This document shows, piece after piece, positions 1 through 5,181 of a stretch of DNA of 5,192 nucleotides. The DNA is from Bacteroidota bacterium (lineage in GTDB: Bacteria > Bacteroidota > Bacteroidia > Sphingobacteriales > Sphingobacteriaceae), in contig JANYAB010000455.1 in assembly GCA_025355225.1 (NCBI GenBank), positions 1 through 5,192 on the forward strand. Reading direction: 5' to 3'. Made by a program: the position numbers and the translations under genes. Positions within the stretch are counted from its first letter, which is position 1. The number at the start of each line of letters is the position of its first letter. The notes below the pieces were generated by a model that saw only the letters and a list, made by a program, of their open reading frames with translations, made no database searches and had not been told where the DNA came from.

Positions 1-404
1 GTAAAACCCTCGCTCACTACCATATCCAGCCTTGATATATAATCAATAAGAGAAGTATATGCCTGTGGCTCCCATGGGCGATAGAACCCGGCATTAATAC
101 GGTCTTTATTATTGGGATGCTTTAACTGGTGCTGGTGCAATTTACGCCGTAACACGCCTATGTTTTCCGTATCTATCTTAAAATCTTTAAACTTAGTCGA
201 CCTTTTTAATTGCTCTAATTCCTCTTTTGATAGTCTTTTTGGAGCTGGATTTAAATTGGGTAAGCTGGGGTATTGCTTGGAGGTAACAGTTATGGCCGAA
301 GCCACAACGGCAGCAGCCAGAACGATGAGTATAACACGGCTAAGCCATTTAAAACGAGTCCACCTACCGGGTGTATCAGTCTGAAAAACCTGTTTATCGG
401 GCAT
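1..404 (-). CDS. Membrane-anchored GH18/deacetylase/glycosyltransferase-like protein, N-terminal part only
   Basis: An open frame starts with ATG at 404 and runs off the window at base 1, giving 134 codons with no stop. The protein has a short polar N-terminus (residues 1-21, with several Arg/Lys), one hydrophobic segment at about 22-43 (VILIVLAAAVVASAITV), then a Pro/Lys/Glu-rich linker at about 44-100. From residue 102 it reads RINAGFYRPWEPQAYTSL and continues to LDMVVSEGF. This resembles the start of the GH18-like domain in large proteins that fuse a GH18 chitinase-like domain, a NodB polysaccharide deacetylase and a GT2 glycosyltransferase. That assignment is recalled from family resemblance and the later domains are outside the window. 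The protein would be anchored in the inner membrane with GH18 on the far side. It lies 52 nt after the Cys-rich protein gene. No SD sequence is seen, as expected for Bacteroidota. The gene itself is solid; the function is moderate confidence. Confidence 0.72.
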   Translation of the reverse strand, partial: MPDKQVFQTDTPGRWTRFKWLSRVILIVLAAAVVASAITVTSKQYPSLPNLNPAPKRLSKEELEQLKRSTKFKDFKIDTENIGVLRRKLHQHQLKHPNNKDRINAGFYRPWEPQAYTSLIDYISRLDMVVSEGF

Positions 405-456
405 TAAAATCTAATAAGTATAAAAAATATAATTGGTTTGAAGGTTTTGATAAATG

Positions 457-618
457 CTATTTATCTGCTTTCGGTGAATCAATATTCGAAAAATCTACCC
501 CACACTTACAGTTTGTACCACAACCACTTTTGGCTGTCAGGCTTTTGTAAACCAGACGTCCAACGTAGAAAACTGCGGCAGCAAAAAGTAATACAACTAC
601 TATCAACTGAATATTCAT
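457..618 (-). CDS. FeoB-associated-type Cys-rich small membrane protein
   Basis: This is a 53-residue ORF from ATG at 618 to TAG at 457-459. The protein has one N-terminal transmembrane helix at about residues 4-22 (IQLIVVVLLFAAAVFYVG), a short basic stretch (RLVYKSLTAK, 21-30), then a compact cysteine cluster at 33-39 (CGTNCKC) and a polar tail ending SPKADK. One membrane helix followed by a tight Cys cluster within about 50 residues is the hallmark of the FeoB-associated Cys-rich membrane protein family, usually encoded beside feoB and presumed to help ferrous iron uptake by FeoB. Here neither flanking gene is feoA or feoB, so it is an orphan copy or feoB lies elsewhere. The upstream neighbour is the permuted ATP-grasp gene (61 nt gap). 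The family call is from architecture and motif; any metal role is inference. Confidence 0.8.
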   Translation of the reverse strand: MNIQLIVVVLLFAAAVFYVGRLVYKSLTAKSGCGTNCKCGVDFSNIDSPKADK

Positions 619-622
619 GTCA

Positions 623-654
623 CAAATTTAATACATTTCCTCTCTATATACGAA
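623..654 (-). promoter_or_regulatory. Possible Bacteroidota-type promoter for the Cys-rich protein gene
   Basis: On the minus strand TAAATTTG (630-623) matches the Bacteroidota -7 consensus TAnnTTTG exactly. TTCG at 654-651 lies 20 nt upstream and differs by one base from the -33 TTTG. The -7 box ends only 4 nt before the ATG at 618, so transcription would begin at or next to the start codon, giving a leaderless mRNA. The region is AT-rich, so a chance match is quite possible. Confidence 0.25.
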
Positions 655-679
655 TATACAAGCGTATTAGTATAAGGTT

Positions 680-1873
680 TTACATTCTCATGAAGGCCAC
701 GGTGCCGCCGACCCAGTCAAAGTTCTTATTATAGCGCACGCCAATCATTTTTCCGCGACTTAAACGTGCCAGGTTAATGGCCAGGGTTGGTTTGCTGTCG
801 CCATCTGGCCAAAGGTAAAGTAATCTTATCTCAACCTTTACCCCGCCATCCGGGGCCTGCAAAACCGGCTCATAATTTACTTTTTGCTGTAAGATCCAGT
901 TCTCTGGATCATTAATTTCTTCGATATCCTTTTTAGTTACATCAATGATCACCCCTTGCCCGGCGAATGAGAACAATGGTTTAAGTACATAATTTTCAAG
1001 ATCATCGGGGATAGATTCTATTTGATGGAGGAATTGGGTTTTAGGAATATAATCGCCGGTCAAAAAGGGCATGGTGAACTTGCTTATCCGATAAAACCAA
1101 TTGGGATGGGTTATCCATTCTACGTCAAGCGCTTTCCTTATATCAACAACATGGTTAAAAACCCCGGGGTCGCCATCTATTTCATCAAATATTAAGCGGT
1201 TGTATATTCGTTTAATTTGCTTTAGCTCCCCATTGTCTTTATAAAAAAGTTTGCCCTCGGCTTCCACAAGGTCATTTAACGAAACTATAGGTATTCCCAG
1301 GTATTTTTGGGTAACATAAAAATCAACGGCGGTTTTCTGTTCGCGGGCGTTTACATCCATCAAAACCACTTCATCAGGCTGGTTAGGACCTGTAATTGTT
1401 TTTTTTAGCAAATTTATATACCCTGACCGGTCTAGTTTATCAAAGTAAATGGCCCAATCCTCTGATATATCGAAATTCTGCCTGTAGTTATCACCCAAAT
1501 GAACCTGGAAGCCATATAAGGAAGGGAAACCCTGCAGTTCGATAAGTTTGGGTACAATGTTACCCTCCTCATCTTTGCAGACGCCAAAGTCAAGTGCTAT
1601 AAAATGCGGATGGTCATTTTCATTAGCTACGCGCCATTTTTCGGGTATCGCCCTTTCCGTTAATTGCTTAAAATTTGGCTGCAATATTACGTTGATAATA
1701 TCATTGCCTGCGGAGACCAGCTTATCCCTGAAATCATCAGTTAAAAAAACAGGGGTTTCCGCTACACGAAAGGCAACGGGATTTTTTAAGCCATCATTCA
1801 ATGACTGTAAAAAATGGTGATATTTTTCAGCAGTGAAATTGGTGTTGTAGGTTTTTCTGGCTGATGGATCCAT
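680..1873 (-). CDS. Circularly permuted ATP-grasp (glutathionylspermidine-synthetase-like) amide ligase, substrate unknown
   Basis: The 397-residue protein runs from ATG at 1873 to TAA at 680-682 and is soluble, with no signal peptide or membrane segment. Two blocks carry the signal. Near the N-terminus (about 91-124) an acidic strand reads IALDFG, then PKLIELQGFPSLYGFQ; E112 and Q114 sit where permuted ATP-grasp ligases have the metal-binding E-x-N. Near the C-terminus, VLKPLFSFAGQGV (296-308) looks like the nucleotide-phosphate lysine/glycine loop, followed by WILQQKVNYEP (326-336), VKVEIRLLYLW (345-355) and INLARLSRG (366-374). Metal strand before phosphate loop is the order in glutathionylspermidine synthetase-like enzymes and the reverse of RimK. 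Such enzymes join a carboxylate to an amine using ATP. It follows the amidotransferase gene after a 131-nt repeat-filled gap and probably belongs to the same pathway. The family is inferred from motif order; the substrate is unknown. Confidence 0.72.
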   Translation of the reverse strand: MDPSARKTYNTNFTAEKYHHFLQSLNDGLKNPVAFRVAETPVFLTDDFRDKLVSAGNDIINVILQPNFKQLTERAIPEKWRVANENDHPHFIALDFGVCKDEEGNIVPKLIELQGFPSLYGFQVHLGDNYRQNFDISEDWAIYFDKLDRSGYINLLKKTITGPNQPDEVVLMDVNAREQKTAVDFYVTQKYLGIPIVSLNDLVEAEGKLFYKDNGELKQIKRIYNRLIFDEIDGDPGVFNHVVDIRKALDVEWITHPNWFYRISKFTMPFLTGDYIPKTQFLHQIESIPDDLENYVLKPLFSFAGQGVIIDVTKKDIEEINDPENWILQQKVNYEPVLQAPDGGVKVEIRLLYLWPDGDSKPTLAINLARLSRGKMIGVRYNKNFDWVGGTVAFMRM

Positions 1874-1878
1874 TAGGG

Positions 1879-1920
1879 AAAATTCTAAACTCGAAAAACT
1901 AAATTCTAAAAACTAATTAG
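1879..1920. repeat. Short 7-bp tandem repeat block, six units
   Basis: The plus strand divides cleanly into six heptads: AAAATTC, TAAACTC, GAAAAAC, TAAATTC, TAAAAAC, TAATTAG. The unit family is the same as in the longer array at 5063-5181. The block sits 5 nt upstream of the start codon of the permuted ATP-grasp gene and abuts the GC-rich palindrome. It is non-coding leader DNA of that gene. Confidence 0.8.
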
Positions 1921-2006
1921 CCCCCTCTAAATCTCCCCCGGTAGGGGAGACTTTAACTTCGCACTCTTTTAAAGCCCTCCCTTCCGGGGAGGGTTGGGTG
2001 GGGCTT
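1917..2006. repeat. Two-hairpin GC-rich palindromic element (REP/MITE-like)
   Basis: This intergenic element of about 90 bp has two strong hairpins. TCTCCCC (1932-1938) pairs with GGGGAGA (1944-1950) across a 5-nt loop, and CCCTCCC (1975-1981) pairs with GGGAGGG (1987-1993) across TTCCG. The two halves are also an imperfect inverted repeat of each other over about 36 bp: the left edge reads TTAGCCCC and the reverse complement of the right edge TAAGCCCC, around a centre near 1953-1970. Similar C-rich/G-rich palindromes are scattered between genes in Sphingobacteriaceae genomes, from recall. There is no transposase ORF inside. The right edge supplies the TAA stop (2005-2007) of the amidotransferase gene. 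In the transcript the hairpins could weaken read-through, but no clean U-tract follows, so it is not called a terminator. Confidence 0.75.
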
Positions 2007-2844
2007 ATATCTCCTGCATACTTAACACTGCCTGATCCAAAAAATTGGGGATCATGGTATTTTGTGTATACGTTATTTTATCGGGGTCTTCCAGATGTTC
2101 CAGCATGTCGTTGTATTTATCGAGGCCATGTTCATTTACCACTTCCTTCTTTTTTTCATCTTTCGATAAAAGTAATTGCATACCTGCTGCGTCAGCCTCG
2201 GGATGAAATTGAGTCGAAATAAAATATTCATTAAAACGAACCGCCATCATTGCGCGAGGCAGATCGACATACGGACGTTCCTTTTCAATGGCAAGCAGTT
2301 GCATGCCCAGCTCCGTAAATCTTTTTTCATTTGGATTGATCACCTGCCAGCTTCGTGAATCGACGGCGTAGAAAGGATCAGCTAATCCTTCAAATACAGG
2401 GTCAATTAGTCCGGCTTTTGTTTGGTGTACCGGTAAAACCCCGAATGAGGTTGAACGTCGGGTATTAATATCGCCCAGTCCATATTTGCGGCACATGAGC
2501 TGAAAGGAATGGCAAACAAAAAAAGCATGTTTTTTTTGCGAATTATTCGACAGGTTATGATCTTCCAGCTTATCGATCAGGTTAAAATATTTCTTTTCCC
2601 ACTCTGTGCCTTCAGTATCTAAAGGGCTGCCCGGGCCACCACTTGATATATAGATATCAAAATCGTCAGTGTTCGGAACCAGGCATTTACGGCGTACGTC
2701 AAAAATTTCGAAGCTTAAATTTAACTGATTTTTAGCTTTATACCGATTTAATATATCCTGAAAGCCACGCATCCCTTCGTTGGCAATGCCATCGTACAGG
2801 TCTAATATAGCTACCTTTATTTCTGGTTTGTCTGTTAAAGTCAT
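2005..2844 (-). CDS. Stand-alone class I glutamine amidotransferase-like protein
   Basis: The 279-residue cytoplasmic protein runs from ATG at 2844 to TAA at 2005-2007. The class I amidotransferase fold is visible in order: first strand VAILDLYDG (11-19), oxyanion-loop motif ISSGGPGSP (66-74), nucleophile elbow FFVCHSFQLM with Cys111, and the His-Glu pair in TQFHPEAD (His214, Glu216). The Cys-His-Glu triad is therefore complete. The elbow is unusual: the family's G-x-C-x-G-x-Q reads F-V-C-H-S-F-Q. About 60 residues follow the HPE motif, somewhat long for a bare domain. No synthase domain is fused, so it either supplies ammonia from glutamine to a neighbouring ligase or hydrolyses a gamma-glutamyl/amide bond like PuuD-type enzymes. 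Its ATG lies 1 nt after the upstream ligase stop, which implies co-translation. The fold is sure, the substrate unknown. Confidence 0.88.
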   Translation of the reverse strand: MTLTDKPEIKVAILDLYDGIANEGMRGFQDILNRYKAKNQLNLSFEIFDVRRKCLVPNTDDFDIYISSGGPGSPLDTEGTEWEKKYFNLIDKLEDHNLSNNSQKKHAFFVCHSFQLMCRKYGLGDINTRRSTSFGVLPVHQTKAGLIDPVFEGLADPFYAVDSRSWQVINPNEKRFTELGMQLLAIEKERPYVDLPRAMMAVRFNEYFISTQFHPEADAAGMQLLLSKDEKKKEVVNEHGLDKYNDMLEHLEDPDKITYTQNTMIPNFLDQAVLSMQEI

Positions 2845-2845
2845 T

Positions 2846-3949
2846 TTAATGTTGAATACCTTTTAAAGTTTGTGAGGTGATATAATCCACAACATCTGCA
2901 AAGTTACTATTTTGATTGTAAACGGCTAACTGCCTGTCGGCCCCCGTGCCATGTTCCAATATTTTATGTACATATTGCAGATCGTCGCGGCAGCCAAGAT
3001 CATCCACTACATCATCAACAAAGTCGAGCAATTCCAAAATCAGCGCCCGTGTATTCACTTCGGATTCTTTACCAAAGTCTATCATTTTCCCATCAATTCC
3101 ATAGCGTGCTGCGCGCCATTTATTTTCGTTGATCAGGGCGCGGTTGTAGGTAATAAATTCCATGTTTTGCAGCCTCAGCTTATACAGCTTGGCACAAATG
3201 GCCTGGAACATGGCTGTAAAGGCCATGGTTTCATCAACCAGCATGGGGCAGTCGCATATCCTGAACTCAATGGTTTCAAAAAACGGGTGAACACGAATAT
3301 CCCACCATATTTTTTTTGCATTATCAATGCAATTGGTTTTAACCAACAATTTTACATAGTTGTCATAATCCTCGATACTGTTAAAATAATCTGGAATGCC
3401 GGTACGTGGAAATTTATCAAATACTTTAGTCCGGAATGATTTATAGCCAGTGTTACGGCCCTCCCAAAAAGGCGAATTGGTAGACAAAGCATATACGTGC
3501 GGCAAAAAGTAACGGGCCTGGTTGGCAATATGAATAGCCATATTACGCGATTGTATACCTACATGCACGTGCAAACCAAAGATAAGGTTGGAACGGGCAG
3601 CTTCCTGAAGTTCATCCACAATTTCGAAATAACGGGGATGGTCTGTTATCAGCTGGTGCTGCCAGTGCGAAAAAGGGTGTGTACCGGCCGCGCCGATGCG
3701 CAGACCCAGCTCTCCGGCTAATTGCGATACCGTTAACCGTAGTTTGGAAACTTCACTACGGGCCTCGCTGGTACTACGGCAGATATGGGTGCCAACCTCC
3801 ACTACAGCCTGGTGCATTTCGGCCTTTACCTGGTCTTCGTGTATCTTTTGCGCGCCCTCTACTATTTTTTGCTCATGTGATTTCAACTCCCTGCTTACAG
3901 GGTCAATCACCATGAATTCTTCTTCAACGCCTAAGGTAAACTCGTTCAT
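2846..3949 (-). CDS. YbdK-like carboxylate-amine ligase (GCS2 family)
   Basis: The 367-residue protein starts at ATG 3949 and ends TAA 2846-2848, about the length of E. coli YbdK. Family motifs occur in order: FTLGVEEEFMVID (4-16, metal/ATP-binding glutamates), AEMHQAVVEVGTHICRS (43-59), GAAGTHPFSHWQ (86-97), FGLHVHVGI (124-132), ALSTNSPFWEGR (154-165), WWDIRVHPFFETIEFRICD (215-233) and ARYGIDG (281-287). The fold is that of glutamate-cysteine ligase type 2, which uses ATP to form gamma-glutamyl-type amides. YbdK itself has only weak glutamate-cysteine ligase activity, so a glutathione role should not be assumed, and no glutathione synthetase is seen nearby. It is 13 nt downstream of the RimK-like gene and 1 nt upstream of the amidotransferase, in a tight operon. 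The family is certain; the likely product, a gamma-glutamyl or related amide, is inference. Confidence 0.92.
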   Translation of the reverse strand: MNEFTLGVEEEFMVIDPVSRELKSHEQKIVEGAQKIHEDQVKAEMHQAVVEVGTHICRSTSEARSEVSKLRLTVSQLAGELGLRIGAAGTHPFSHWQHQLITDHPRYFEIVDELQEAARSNLIFGLHVHVGIQSRNMAIHIANQARYFLPHVYALSTNSPFWEGRNTGYKSFRTKVFDKFPRTGIPDYFNSIEDYDNYVKLLVKTNCIDNAKKIWWDIRVHPFFETIEFRICDCPMLVDETMAFTAMFQAICAKLYKLRLQNMEFITYNRALINENKWRAARYGIDGKMIDFGKESEVNTRALILELLDFVDDVVDDLGCRDDLQYVHKILEHGTGADRQLAVYNQNSNFADVVDYITSQTLKGIQH

Positions 3950-3962
3950 AACTAATTAAGGT

Positions 3963-5051
3963 TTATTTTTTAGCGGCTTTTTTGGGACTTGCAGCTCTTT
4001 TCTTTTTTATAATTTCGTCATCCGCTATTCCATAGCCAATTGTTCCTGTTTCCGCATCTTTTTTGTCAGCTTTCTTCTCTACCTTTTTTTCGTGTTCAAG
4101 TAACGGTGTTTTAGCGGCCGAAGTTTTCACATATTCGCCCCAGGTTAAATTATCGTGATCATCTTTTTGCTTCTTAGCCCGTTCTATGGCATAATCGGCA
4201 GCTACATCGACAACCCAATCAAAATTCTCCTGGCCCACGCTGGTTACTTCTGCGTCCGGAGCGGGGTTGCAAAAATCAATGGCGTAAGGAACCCCATTGC
4301 GTATGGCAAACTCCACCGTGTTAAAATCGTAGCCTAAATACTGATTCAGTTTGATGACGTAGTTTTTAACCAGATCCAGTATTTTCTTTTCGGCCGGGGC
4401 TTTGCCATGTTCATAACGCAAGTGGTGGGGGTTACGGGGCTCGTATTGCATAATTCGCACATGCTTACCACCAATGCAATAGCAGCGGAAGTAATCATCA
4501 AAAATGATTTCCTCCTGCAGCATCATCACATATTGTTTGGTTTGGTTGTACTTATCCCACAGATCATCCAGGTTATCTATCCGGTAAACCTCTTTCCAGC
4601 CGCCGCCATCAAATGGTTTCATATAAGCCGGAAAGCCCACATACTTAAATATCCCCTCCCAATCCAGCGGGTAAGCAAGGTTGCGGAAGGATTGTGAAGT
4701 GGTGTCGTTGGGCAGGTCCTTTGATGGCAGAATCACAGTTTTAGGCACCGGAACACCAATTTTCACAGCCAATGCATTGTTGAAAAACTTCTCATCAGCG
4801 CTCCACCAGAAAGGGTTGTTGATTACAGCGGTACCGCAAATAGCAGCATTTTTGAGCGTCGCCCGGTAAAACGGTACATCCTGAGAAATACGGTCGACAA
4901 TTACAGCATAATCCAGTGGCTCTGCCTGCATCACTTTATCAATGCGCACAAATTCAGCCATGATATTTTTCTCTGCTTTTTGGTTGATACGCTCAACAAA
5001 AGCTTGTGGAAATGAGGTTTCCTGTCCGAAAAGAATGCCTATTTTTTTCAT
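3963..5051 (-). CDS. RimK/D-Ala-D-Ala-ligase-like ATP-grasp carboxylate-amine ligase
   Basis: The 362-residue cytoplasmic protein is the first gene of the cluster, from ATG 5051 to TAA 3963-3965. An N-terminal Rossmann-like pre-ATP-grasp part (about 1-85, starting MKKIGILFGQETSFPQAF) is followed by the ATP-grasp core. This has a swivel region with VPVPKTVILP (100-109), the ATP-binding lysine and glycine-rich loop in PAYMKPFDGGGWKEVYRI (141-158), and QEEIIFDDYFRCYCIGG (179-195). The metal site is in FNTVEFAIRNGVPYAIDFCN (243-262), where E247, D259 and N262 fit the usual acidic/Asn triad. The motif order is canonical, unlike the second ATP-grasp gene at 680. About 40 residues at the C-terminus (322-362) are rich in Lys, Ala and Glu and end SPKKAAKK, which is unusual for the family. 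The enzyme should join a carboxylate to an amine with ATP hydrolysis to ADP; the substrate is unknown. The start follows directly on a repeat-filled leader with no SD. Confidence 0.88.
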   Translation of the reverse strand: MKKIGILFGQETSFPQAFVERINQKAEKNIMAEFVRIDKVMQAEPLDYAVIVDRISQDVPFYRATLKNAAICGTAVINNPFWWSADEKFFNNALAVKIGVPVPKTVILPSKDLPNDTTSQSFRNLAYPLDWEGIFKYVGFPAYMKPFDGGGWKEVYRIDNLDDLWDKYNQTKQYVMMLQEEIIFDDYFRCYCIGGKHVRIMQYEPRNPHHLRYEHGKAPAEKKILDLVKNYVIKLNQYLGYDFNTVEFAIRNGVPYAIDFCNPAPDAEVTSVGQENFDWVVDVAADYAIERAKKQKDDHDNLTWGEYVKTSAAKTPLLEHEKKVEKKADKKDAETGTIGYGIADDEIIKKKRAASPKKAAKK

Positions 5052-5062
5052 AGTAGTATATT

Positions 5063-5181
5063 TAAATTCTAAGTTCTAAACTTTAAATCCTAATCCCTAA
5101 ATTCTAAACTCTAAACGCTAAATTCTAATCCCTAAATCCTAAATTCTAAAAAATAAATCCGAAATCGAACATCCGACATCA
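5063..5181. repeat. 7-bp tandem repeat array upstream of the amide-ligase cluster
   Basis: From 5063 the plus strand divides without a slip into heptads: fourteen units to 5160 (TAAATTC in four, TAAATCC in three, TAATCCC in two, plus variants such as TAAGTTC, TAAACTC, TAAACGC and TAAAAAA). Three degenerate units then keep the phase to 5181 (GAAATCG, AACATCC, GACATCA). TAA is nearly fixed at the unit start and C at its end. The array begins 11 nt before the start codon of the first cluster gene, so most or all of it may lie in the 5' leader or promoter region. No TTTG/TAnnTTTG promoter is visible in 5052-5192, so the promoter is either atypical or further upstream. Confidence 0.88.

Noticed and set aside
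112..384. Plus-strand open frame of 90 codons near the left end
   Set aside because: It overlaps, in antisense, the membrane-anchored protein reading from 404. That minus frame has a coherent TM segment and domain start; this one has Cys/Trp-rich, unstructured content.
438..734. Plus-strand open frame of 98 codons across 438-734
   Set aside because: It spans the small Cys-rich gene, an intergenic gap and the end of the ligase gene in antisense. The minus-strand small protein matches a known family architecture, so this is a shadow.
1975..1993. Strong GC hairpin as an intrinsic terminator after the amidotransferase gene
   Set aside because: On the minus strand the stem is followed by CTTTAAAAGAG, not a run of U, and it belongs to a larger symmetrical repeat. 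Attenuation is possible, but a terminator is not supported.
2899..2906. TAACTTTG on the minus strand as an internal -7 box for the amidotransferase gene
   Set aside because: No matching -33 TTTG is found at the right distance, and the site lies within coding sequence of a tightly coupled operon.
2951..3439. Plus-strand open frame of 162 codons opposite the YbdK-like gene
   Set aside because: It is fully antisense to a gene with many conserved family motifs, and its translation shows no recognisable domain.
2846..3949. Calling the GCS2 protein a glutathione-pathway glutamate-cysteine ligase (gshA)
   Set aside because: The motifs fit the YbdK branch, whose physiological substrate is unsettled. 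The neighbouring ATP-grasp genes do not look like gshB, so a gsh symbol would overstate the evidence.
5063..5160. Resemblance of the heptads to plant-type telomere repeats (CCCTAAA)
   Set aside because: Units vary too much, few carry CCC, and the array is flanked by an ordinary bacterial gene. It is an interspersed bacterial heptad repeat, not a chromosome end.
5063..5181. Possible CRISPR array
   Set aside because: The period is only 7 bp, with no repeat/spacer alternation and no cas genes.
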